Position numbers and translations under genes: made by a program. Shown one piece after another: positions 1 through 5,169 of a stretch of 5,461 nt of DNA (the first letter of the stretch is position 1; the number at the start of each line of letters is the position of its first letter). Source of the DNA: Hyphomicrobiales bacterium (GTDB lineage Bacteria > Pseudomonadota > Alphaproteobacteria > Rhizobiales > Beijerinckiaceae). The DNA lies in assembly GCA_028290595.1 (NCBI GenBank), contig JAQGJO010000568.1, positions 1 through 5,461 of the forward strand. The letters run 5' to 3'. The notes beneath the pieces are model-generated. The model was not told the origin of the DNA. It saw only the letters and a list, made by a program, of their open reading frames with translations, and did not search any database.

Positions 1-297
1 GCCAAGAGCAATCTCCACACCGAGCTGTCGGTCGAGCAGCTTGCCAAAGTGGCGCATCTCAGCCCGCGGCAGTTCAGCCGCGCATTTCACTCCGAGACCG
101 GCCAATCGCCGGCCAAAGCCATCGAGAATCTGAGAGTCGAGAGCGCGCGCCTGATGATGGAGCAAAGCCGGCATCCTATCGATGTGGTGGCGCAGCAGAC
201 TGGCTTTGCCGACCGCGACCGCATGCGCCGCGCCTTCCTGCGCGCCTTCGGCCAGCCGCCGCAGGTGATCAGGCGGAACGCGCGCGCCGACGCCTAA
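1..297 (+). CDS. AraC/GlxA-family transcriptional regulator, C-terminal DNA-binding part (5' end outside the window)
   Basis: The frame is open from base 1 to the TAA at 295-297, giving 98 residues that form the C-terminal AraC-type DNA-binding domain with its two helix-turn-helix motifs. The first is around VEQLAKVAHLSPRQFSRAF (residues 12-30). The second is around HPIDVVAQQTGFADRDRMRR (about 58-77), followed by RAFLRAFGQPPQVIRR. The GFxDRDRMRRAFLRAFGQPP wording is typical of GlxA-type regulators, in which a DJ-1/PfpI-like (class I glutamine amidotransferase) sensor domain precedes the HTH. That domain would lie to the left of the window, so its presence is inference. An internal GTG at 49 is not the start, because the HTH begins before it. 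The gene converges on the minus-strand LysR gene with 5 nt between stops, and I see no hairpin plus T-tract between them. Its target genes are unknown. Confidence 0.9.
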   Translation, partial: AKSNLHTELSVEQLAKVAHLSPRQFSRAFHSETGQSPAKAIENLRVESARLMMEQSRHPIDVVAQQTGFADRDRMRRAFLRAFGQPPQVIRRNARADA

Positions 298-302
298 CGC
301 AG

Positions 303-1202
303 CTATTTCGGCCTTCGGCTCTGGGCCTTGCGCATGAGGTCCAGTAGATAAGTCGCTGCCGGGGTCAGCGGCAGGTCGGTGCGTTTGATCAGCACCATCG
401 GCGGCGCGGCGAGTTCCTCTTTCACATTGATCATGCTCAGAATGCCTTTGGTCAGGGCGAATTCCGTCCATTGGTTTGGCACCATGGCCAGCAGATCGCT
501 GTTGGCGATGCAGGTCATCAGAGTCAACGCAGACTGGATGCGGACAGCGAGTTTCGGCGGCGGCAGGTGATGGTGCGCGAAGATGATGCCGATTTCGTCT
601 TCAGCTTCGGCCGTGATCGATGTCGTTATCCAGTCGGCGTGGTGGATATCCTTCAATGAGGTCTTGGCGGCGAGCGGATGACCGGCGCGGCACAGCACGG
701 TCCGGCGGCCTTCAAACAGCAGTTCTTTCGTCAGTTCGGGTATGACGTCGCGGCCCGAATCCGGGCCGATATAGAAATCGACGGAGGCATCCCGCAGGCC
801 AAGTTCGAGGGTCGGATAGAATCCCTCGATGATATGCAGCCGCACGTCCGGGTAGCGGGCGCGGAACGGCCGCAAGGTCGAAGGCAACAGCGCCAGATGC
901 GCGGCGATCGAAAGCCCAACGGTGACATTGCCGGTGGCCGCGCCGCGAAGCTGGTCGACCTCCTCGCGTGTGCGGCGGATTTCCTGCAGGACCAAGGTGG
1001 CCCGGCGCACGAAGGCCTCGCCCAGCGGCGTCGCCACGACACCGCGGGAGCGGCGCTCGAACAGCGGTGCCTTGAGTTCGTGTTCGAGCTCCGCCAGGCT
1101 GCGGGTCAGGGCCGGCTGCGCCACGCCCAGATGCCGCGCCGCGGCGCGGATGCTGCCGCGCTCGGCGATGGCGACGACTTCGCTGAAATGATGCAGCTTC
1201 AT
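303..1202 (-). CDS. LysR-type transcriptional regulator (TsaR-like), divergent from the catabolic genes
   Basis: This is a 299-residue protein, the usual LysR-family length. An N-terminal winged HTH (about residues 1-60) starts MKLHHFSEVVAIAERGS and contains AARHLGVAQPALTRSLAELE and LKAPLFERRSRGV. A linker helix follows, then a periplasmic-binding-protein-like effector domain (about 90-299). LKAPLF, QLRG, the PDVRLHIIEG segment and the TDLPLTPAA segment near the C-terminus resemble, from memory, TsaR, the p-toluenesulfonate pathway regulator of Comamonas. That is a family hint and does not identify the ligand. The frame stays open to 1388, but the conserved N-terminus begins at the ATG at 1202-1200. 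A GAGG lies 6 nt upstream of that ATG, and the longer version would run through the intergenic region. LysR proteins usually bind between themselves and a divergent target and activate it when a pathway intermediate binds. The adjacent 1375-4999 genes are therefore the likely regulon, and autorepression is likely. The stop is TAG at 305-303. Confidence 0.93.
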   Translation of the reverse strand: MKLHHFSEVVAIAERGSIRAAARHLGVAQPALTRSLAELEHELKAPLFERRSRGVVATPLGEAFVRRATLVLQEIRRTREEVDQLRGAATGNVTVGLSIAAHLALLPSTLRPFRARYPDVRLHIIEGFYPTLELGLRDASVDFYIGPDSGRDVIPELTKELLFEGRRTVLCRAGHPLAAKTSLKDIHHADWITTSITAEAEDEIGIIFAHHHLPPPKLAVRIQSALTLMTCIANSDLLAMVPNQWTEFALTKGILSMINVKEELAAPPMVLIKRTDLPLTPAATYLLDLMRKAQSRRPK

Positions 1203-1219
1203 CCAAATCCTCGATAACA

Positions 1220-1237
1220 ATCCTGTTTTCACAGGAT
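1220..1237. promoter_or_regulatory. Perfect 7-bp inverted repeat in the LysR/VOC divergent region
   Basis: ATCCTGT (1220-1226) and ACAGGAT (1231-1237) are exact reverse complements separated by TTTC. It lies 18 nt upstream of the LysR ATG, where a bound protein would block LysR transcription or a hairpin would sit in its leader. Its spacing does not fit the T-N11-A LysR box, so it may be an activation subsite, a site for another regulator or an RNA hairpin. The inverted repeat is directly visible; the function is inferred. Confidence 0.5.
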
Positions 1238-1256
1238 GATACCGAATTGGCATCAT
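1236..1256. promoter_or_regulatory. Candidate LysR-type operator (T-N11-A box)
   Basis: A 21-bp imperfect palindrome with arms ATGATACC (1236-1243) and GGCATCAT (1249-1256) matches at 7 of 8 arm positions around a 5-nt centre. Its core ATAC-N7-GCAT places T1240 and A1252 exactly 11 nt apart, the classic LysR recognition geometry. It lies 34 nt upstream of the LysR ATG and 119 nt upstream of the VOC ATG, in the expected place for a divergent regulator. A TTGGCA at 1247-1252, one base from TTGACA, overlaps its right arm, but I see no convincing -10 box at the right distance. Binding by the neighbouring LysR protein is inferred. Confidence 0.55.
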
Positions 1257-1350
1257 TGGAAGGAATTTTTCATCTTCCCGGGCATCACCGACCTCGATAG
1301 GGCTGGTTTGAGGGAAAGTGCTGCCCGCGGGCGGCACGAAAGATATGCGC

Positions 1351-1378
1351 GGAAACCATGCGAGGGAGGAAACCATGA
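1351..1378 (+). promoter_or_regulatory. Translation initiation region of the VOC gene, with a duplicated start-like sequence and a six-codon leader ORF
   Basis: GGAAACCATG occurs at 1351-1360 and again at 1368-1377; the second copy contains the real start at 1375. The strong Shine-Dalgarno GAGGGAGGA (1362-1370) sits 4 nt before this ATG and decides the start. The first copy's ATG (1358) opens a six-codon frame, MRGRKP, whose TGA (1376-1378) overlaps the VOC ATG as ATGA, an arrangement that permits translational coupling. The first ATG has only a weak upstream purine stretch, so translation of the mini-ORF is doubtful. Confidence 0.4.
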
Positions 1379-1953
1379 GCATCATCAAGCCGGCGCTGCA
1401 TCACGTCACCATGCGGACGAGCCGTCTCGACGAAATGATCGCCTGGTACGGAATCGTGGTCGGGGCCAAGGTGACGTACCGCGACCAATATGCGGCGTGG
1501 ACGACGAACGACGAAGCCAACCATCGTGTCGCCTTTCTGGCCGTGCCGGGTCTAAGCGACGATCCGGACAAGATCAGCCACAACGGCCTGCATCACAGCG
1601 CCTTCGAATACGCCAGCTTCGCCGATCTCATGGAGTCCTATAAGCGGCTCGCGGATGAGGGTGTCCCGCCGGCGTTCTGTCTCGATCATGGATTGACGAT
1701 TTCGATCTATTATAAAGATCCGGAAGGCAATTTCGTCGAACTGCAGAGCGATTGCTTCGGCGACTGGGCAAAATCGAGCGAATGGATGCGCACGTCGGCC
1801 GATTTTGCCGCCAATCCGATCGGCACGTTCTTCAATCCGCAGACGGTCTATGCCGCGCATAAATCCGGCGTCGGGTTTGATACGCTGCACAAGGATATGC
1901 GCGGCGGCAAATATCTGCCCGATCCGATCCCCAACATCGGATTGCCAGGCTGA
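1375..1953 (+). CDS. VOC-superfamily protein, extradiol (biphenyl-2,3-diol 1,2-dioxygenase-like) ring-cleavage type
   Basis: This 192-residue cytoplasmic protein has one vicinal-oxygen-chelate fold of paired beta-alpha-beta-beta-beta modules. The N-terminal module begins LHHVTMRTSRLDEMIAWYG, and the second contains GLHHSAFEYAS and DPEGNFVELQSD. By position, the metal triad would be H10 (in LHHVT), H74 (in HHSAFE) and E122 (in NFVELQ), the two-His-one-carboxylate set used by type I extradiol dioxygenases for Fe(II). These enzymes open catechol-like rings next to the hydroxyl groups. Classical BphC enzymes have two such domains and about 290-300 residues, so this is a single-domain form. VOC proteins also include epimerases, glyoxalases and antibiotic-binding proteins, so dioxygenase activity is inferred from the triad and the neighbouring aromatic monooxygenase. 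The ATG at 1375 follows a strong GAGGGAGGA; an in-frame upstream start near 1318 would add 19 residues with no family similarity. It is the first gene facing away from the LysR regulator and its likely target. Confidence 0.85.
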   Translation: MSIIKPALHHVTMRTSRLDEMIAWYGIVVGAKVTYRDQYAAWTTNDEANHRVAFLAVPGLSDDPDKISHNGLHHSAFEYASFADLMESYKRLADEGVPPAFCLDHGLTISIYYKDPEGNFVELQSDCFGDWAKSSEWMRTSADFAANPIGTFFNPQTVYAAHKSGVGFDTLHKDMRGGKYLPDPIPNIGLPG

Positions 1954-1996
1954 TGATGCCCGCGCTGGCCGATGCAAGTGGCAGAACGCCACCAGA

Positions 1997-2048
1997 AGCC
2001 CTCATCCTGAGGAGCAACGCTTGCGTTGCGTCTCGAAGGACGGGGGCG
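1997..2048 (+). repeat. Hyphomicrobiales-type palindromic intergenic repeat, copy 1 (inverted partner at 2109-2157)
   Basis: The element has an 18-nt left arm (1997-2014, containing CCTCATCCTGAGGAG), a 15-nt core (2015-2029) and a 19-nt right arm (2030-2048, TCTCGAAGGACGGGGG). The left arm is itself foldable (CCTCA-TCC-TGAGG), and the core forms GCAACGC-TT-GCGTTGC (2014-2029). Both arms recur exactly, reverse-complemented, at 2109-2157. It starts 43 nt after the VOC stop, so the RNA could end in, or be protected by, this structure. I recognise the family by memory only. Confidence 0.85.
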
Positions 2049-2108
2049 TGTGAGACGATCGTAAAGTGGCGTTGTTTCATAGCGTGATGTCGAAGGGTTG
2101 CGGCGTAA

Positions 2109-2157
2109 CGCCCCCGTCCTTCGAGACGGCGCTGCGCGCCTCCTCAGGATGAGGGCT
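2109..2157 (-). repeat. Hyphomicrobiales-type palindromic intergenic repeat, copy 2 (inverted)
   Basis: This is the reverse-complement copy of the element at 1997-2048. Bases 2109-2127 match the 19-nt arm exactly, and 2140-2157 match the 18-nt arm exactly. The core differs in sequence and length (12 nt) but still folds, as GGCGC-TGC-GCGCC (2128-2140). With copy 1 it can form one long cruciform or RNA hairpin around a 60-nt spacer (2049-2108), in which I see nothing recognisable. Reading this copy in frame adds an arginine-rich stretch to the N-terminus of the monooxygenase if its start is placed too far upstream. Confidence 0.85.
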
Positions 2158-2196
2158 CCTGTTGGTTTGGTGGTTCTCGAGGAAGGTGGGAAAGCC

Positions 2197-3825
2197 TTGA
2201 ATTCCCAGGAAAGCGAAATTGACGTCCTGATCTCTGGCGCCGGGCCGGTGGGCCTGGCGGCGGCTATTGAACTTGGGCAACGCAACATCCGCTGCCTCGT
2301 CAACGAGCGCAACGACAGGGTCGGCTATAGTCCGCGCGCCAAGACGACCAATGTCAGGACGCGCGAACACCTGCGGCGCTGGGGTATTGCCGATGCGCTG
2401 CGCGACGCCTCGCCGATGTCGCGCGATCATCCAGCCGATGTGGTGTTCGCAACACGTATGAATGGGCCGGAACTGGCGCGTTTCAAGAACGCCATGAATG
2501 CCGAGCCCGCGCGCAACAATCTCTATTCGGAATCGGCCCAATGGGTGCCGCAGTATGTGCTGGAAGAGGTGCTGCGCAAACATGCGTCGTCGCTTCCGAG
2601 CGTGAGCATCCGCTTCAACAGCGAACTGGTGTCGTTTGAGGAATCCGGAGACTGCGTCGTCTCGCAGGTCCGAGGCCTCGCCAACAGCGAAACGCGATCA
2701 ATCAGGAGCGCCTATCTCATCGGCGCCGATGGTGCGCGCAGCTTGGTGCGCGAGCGCATCGGTGCGGTCATGCAGGGGGAGGGCGCGTTCTCACGCAACT
2801 ACAGCATCATCTTCCGGGCGCCGGATCTTGCTGCCCGTACTCGTCATGGCCGGGCGATGATGTACTGGATGGTGAACGAGGAGATGCCGTCGCTGCTTGG
2901 CCCGATGGAGGACAACGGGCTGTGGTTCTTCATGGCGACGAAGCTTCCAGACGGCATGGACCCGGCGCATATCGATCCGGTGGCGCTCGTCCGCCAGGGC
3001 ACCGGCCTGCGCGATCTTGCCATCGACATCGTCGGAACCGATCTGTGGGTGGCGCATCGGCTGGTCGCCGATCGCTACGGCACGCAGCGCGTGTTTCTGG
3101 CCGGCGACGCCTGCCATCTGCATCCGCCGTTCGGCGGCTTCGGCATGAACATGGGCATCGGCGACGCCGTCGATCTCGGCTGGAAGATGGCGGCGGTGCT
3201 GCAGGGCTGGGGCGGGCCAAACCTGTTCGCCTCATATCAGCAGGAGCGGCGCAAGGTGCACGAGCGCACGATCGAAGAAGCGGTGATCAACTACGGCGCT
3301 GTCGGCAATCAACTGGTGCGGCCGGGGCTGGAAGATCCCGGACCGATCGGTGAAGCGACGCGGCGCGAGGTCGGTGACATCATCGAAGCCACGAAAATCC
3401 GCGAGTTCAAGACGCTCGGCATCGTGCTGGGGTCACGCTACGAAGCCTCGCCGATCATCATCGACGACGGCAGCGCGCCGCCGCTTGAGCACTTCATGCT
3501 TTATACGCCTTCCGCCCATCCCGGCTGTCTTGCACCGCATCTCTGGCTGGCCGACGGGTCTTCGCTTTACGATCATTTCGGTCTTGGCTTCACCTTGCTC
3601 GTGACGCAGGGCGATGGCTCGGACGCCAGAGAGATCGTTGAAGCTGCTGCAAGGCGAGGCTTGCCGCTCAAAGTGCTAACGCCGGGCGATACGCGTTTGC
3701 GCGATCGCTACGAAGCATGTTTCGCGCTTATCCGCCCGGACCAGCACGTGGCATGGCGCGGCGATAGATTGCCGGATGATGCCGATAGCCTGCTTGCCCA
3801 TGTCACTGGCGGTGGAAGTGCCTGA
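2197..3825 (+). CDS. FAD-dependent aromatic monooxygenase (group A flavoprotein hydroxylase, PheA/MhpA/TfdB-like)
   Basis: At 542 residues it has the normal length for a single-component flavin hydroxylase with a C-terminal thioredoxin-like domain. From the chosen start, the FAD dinucleotide fold is DVLISGAGPVGLAAAIELG (GAGPVG at 14-19). The conserved DG motif is GADGARS (176-182), and the flavin ribityl/GD motif is GDACHLHPPFGGFGMNMG (from 303, D304). A WKMAAVLQGWGG and SYQQERRKV segment follows. The C-terminal domain shows HLWLADGSSLYDHFGLGFTLL (from 448) and RPDQHVAWRGD (513-523). Such enzymes use NAD(P)H and O2 to hydroxylate phenolic or related aromatic rings. The substrate is unknown. 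I chose TTG 2197, after GGAAGGTGGG, because the family N-terminus begins just before the FAD motif. The in-frame ATG at 2149 and TTG at 2098 lie in or beyond a palindromic repeat, and the ATG lacks a ribosome-binding site. It lies 243 nt after the VOC gene, so shared transcription is plausible but must cross the repeat pair. Confidence 0.92.
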   Translation: MNSQESEIDVLISGAGPVGLAAAIELGQRNIRCLVNERNDRVGYSPRAKTTNVRTREHLRRWGIADALRDASPMSRDHPADVVFATRMNGPELARFKNAMNAEPARNNLYSESAQWVPQYVLEEVLRKHASSLPSVSIRFNSELVSFEESGDCVVSQVRGLANSETRSIRSAYLIGADGARSLVRERIGAVMQGEGAFSRNYSIIFRAPDLAARTRHGRAMMYWMVNEEMPSLLGPMEDNGLWFFMATKLPDGMDPAHIDPVALVRQGTGLRDLAIDIVGTDLWVAHRLVADRYGTQRVFLAGDACHLHPPFGGFGMNMGIGDAVDLGWKMAAVLQGWGGPNLFASYQQERRKVHERTIEEAVINYGAVGNQLVRPGLEDPGPIGEATRREVGDIIEATKIREFKTLGIVLGSRYEASPIIIDDGSAPPLEHFMLYTPSAHPGCLAPHLWLADGSSLYDHFGLGFTLLVTQGDGSDAREIVEAAARRGLPLKVLTPGDTRLRDRYEACFALIRPDQHVAWRGDRLPDDADSLLAHVTGGGSA

Positions 3826-3870
3826 GCGCAGCGTTGCGCCTGCGTGTAGCTGGCGGTAGCGTTCTGCAGG

Positions 3871-3988
3871 TGTCATTCCCGCCAAGCGAAGCGCAGAGCG
3901 GGAATCCAGGCGCAACGTGACGACCCTATGTAGCGGCCCTTAACTTCTGGATCCCCGCTCACCCGCTGCGCGGGCGTCGGGGATGACA
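3871..3988 (+). repeat. Composite palindromic repeat, copy 1, upstream of the dehydrogenase gene
   Basis: The element begins TGTCATTCCCG and ends CGGGGATGACA. It contains two hairpins. The left one pairs ATTCCCGC (3875-3882) with GCGGGAAT (3898-3905). The right one pairs ATCCCCG (3951-3957) with CGGGGAT (3978-3984), with CCCGC-TGC-GCGGG (3962-3974) inside. A reverse-complement copy lies at 5011-5125, on the other side of the dehydrogenase gene. Bases 3871-3922 match that copy at 51 of 52 positions, 3939-3950 match exactly, and the right half is more diverged. The element ends 33 nt before the dehydrogenase ATG, so any dedicated promoter for that gene must overlap it or lie before it. Confidence 0.88.
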
Positions 3989-4021
3989 GGGTGCTGCTTC
4001 CGGTCAGACAAAGGAACGGAA

Positions 4022-4999
4022 ATGTCTTCGATGAAAGCCGCAGTGATGCACGCGCCGGGCGGGCCGGAGGTTTTCAAGATCGAAAGCCGTCCGATCCCCG
4101 TGCCGCAGAGCGGACAGGTCTTGATCCGCGTCAAGGCGTTCGGATTGAATCGATCCGAGCTCTATACCCGTCAGGGACATTCGCCGGGCGTCGAATTTCC
4201 GCGCATCCTGGGGATCGAAGCCGTTGGCGTCGTCGAGGCTGCGCCGGGGAACGAATTCCGCAAAGGCGAGATCGTCGCGACCGCGATGGGCGGCATGGGA
4301 CGGCAGTTTGATGGCGGCTATGCGGAATATACCTGCGTGCCGGCGACGCAGGTCCAGGCAATCAGCACGGCGCTGCCATGGGAAACGCTCGGCGCGCTGC
4401 CGGAGATGATGCAGACGGCCTGGGGTTCGCTGGACAAATCGCTGCGTCTCAAAAAGGGCGAGCATCTGCTCATTCGCGGCGGCACGACGTCGGTCGGTCT
4501 GGCAGCGGCGGCGCTCGCCAAGGGACATGGCGCCGTGGTTGCGGCAACGACGCGCAAGCGGGACCGTGAAGCGCTGTTGCGTCAGAGCGGCGCCGATGAA
4601 GTGTTCATCGATGACGGAGCACTTGCGGAGCAGATCAAACGGACGCGCCCGCAGGGCTTCGACAAAGTGCTGGAATTGATCGGCGCGACGACCTTGGCGG
4701 ATTCGCTGCGTTGCACGAAACAGGGCGGCATTGTCTGCATGACCGGCATAGCCGGCAATCAATGGTCGTTCAGCGATTTTGCGCCGATGGAGGTGATCCC
4801 GTCCGCGGTCTGCCTGACGATTTACAGCGGCCGTGCCGACGACTTCATGCGCACGCCGCTGCAGTCAATCGTCGACCAGATCGCCGTGGGCAGTTTGCAT
4901 GTCCAGATCGGAAAAGTCTTCCGCCTCGACGAGATTGTCGAGGCGCATCATTGCATGGAAGACAGCCAGGCCGGCGGCAAGATCGTGGTGCTTACCTGA
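4022..4999 (+). CDS. Zinc-independent MDR-family oxidoreductase (NADPH:quinone reductase-type)
   Basis: At 325 residues it matches the quinone oxidoreductase branch of the medium-chain dehydrogenase/reductase superfamily. The N-terminal GroES-like domain (about 1-115) reads [18 protein letters not shown], then [13 protein letters not shown], then [13 protein letters not shown]. The cofactor domain carries [20 protein letters not shown] (GGTTSVG at 153-159), followed by a basic TTRKRDR stretch at the end of the next strand that favours NADPH. The catalytic-zinc cysteine seen in alcohol dehydrogenases is absent: Asn-Arg-Ser occupies that region. The structural-zinc cysteine cluster is also absent. 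The family reduces quinones, enones or similar acceptors in the cytoplasm, so here it could reduce an oxidised aromatic intermediate (inference). The ATG at 4022 has AAGGA at 4011-4015, 6 nt upstream. The ATG at 4031 is spaced worse, and the frame before 4022 is repeat sequence. It lies 196 nt after the monooxygenase and between inverted repeats, so it may be separately expressed. Confidence 0.9.
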   Translation: MSSMKAAVMHAPGGPEVFKIESRPIPVPQSGQVLIRVKAFGLNRSELYTRQGHSPGVEFPRILGIEAVGVVEAAPGNEFRKGEIVATAMGGMGRQFDGGYAEYTCVPATQVQAISTALPWETLGALPEMMQTAWGSLDKSLRLKKGEHLLIRGGTTSVGLAAAALAKGHGAVVAATTRKRDREALLRQSGADEVFIDDGALAEQIKRTRPQGFDKVLELIGATTLADSLRCTKQGGIVCMTGIAGNQWSFSDFAPMEVIPSAVCLTIYSGRADDFMRTPLQSIVDQIAVGSLHVQIGKVFRLDEIVEAHHCMEDSQAGGKIVVLT

Positions 5000-5010
5000 A
5001 GGGGAACGAT

Positions 5011-5125
5011 TGTCATTCCCGACGGCCGCAGGCGCGAGCGGGAAACCAGAAGTTAAGAGCCGCGACATTGAGCCGTCACGTTGCCCCTGGATTCCCGCTC
5101 TGCGCTTCGCTTGGCGGGAATGACA
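5011..5125 (-). repeat. Composite palindromic repeat, copy 2 (inverted), downstream of the dehydrogenase gene
   Basis: This is the reverse-complement counterpart of 3871-3988. Bases 5074-5125 match 3871-3922 with one mismatch, and 5046-5057 match 3939-3950 exactly. The left hairpin half (5011-5045) is diverged relative to its counterpart. Its ends are again TGTCATTCCCG and CGGGAATGACA. It begins 11 nt after the dehydrogenase stop and ends 44 nt before the stop of the converging hydrolase gene. Its two hairpins could therefore end transcripts from both sides, although neither has an obvious T-tract. Confidence 0.88.
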
Positions 5126-5169
5126 TCAAGGTTGAAGCCAACAAGCAAGCGTCGGTTGATCGGCGTGAT

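Noticed and set aside
678..1217. A 179-residue plus-strand open frame opposite the LysR gene
   Set aside because: It lies fully antisense to a well-supported LysR coding region, has no family features, and is the kind of open frame that high-GC codon use produces.
1258..1278. GGAAG...CTTCC inverted repeat in the divergent promoter
   Set aside because: Five-bp arms with an 11-nt spacer are expected by chance and do not match a LysR box.
1978..1992. GTGGC-AGAAC-GCCAC hairpin after the VOC stop as a terminator
   Set aside because: Only five base pairs and no following T-tract, so termination here cannot be supported.
1997..2157. CRISPR-like repeat array
   Set aside because: There are only two copies, in opposite orientation, with no series of equal spacers.
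2077..2583. A 168-residue minus-strand frame over the repeat and the start of the monooxygenase
   Set aside because: It is antisense to the FAD-binding motif region, ends in the repeat and shows no domain signature.
3826..3839. GCGCA-GCGT-TGCGC hairpin directly after the monooxygenase stop as a terminator
   Set aside because: The stem is short and no T-run follows. It may be chance in GC-rich DNA.
4004..4762. A 252-residue minus-strand open frame opposite the dehydrogenase gene
   Set aside because: It is rich in Arg and His with no recognisable fold and mirrors the conserved dehydrogenase motifs, so it is a shadow frame.
3871..5125. Composite transposon or insertion sequence
   Set aside because: The enclosed gene is an oxidoreductase, no transposase frame is present, and no flanking target duplication was seen. 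The structure is reported as inverted repeats only.
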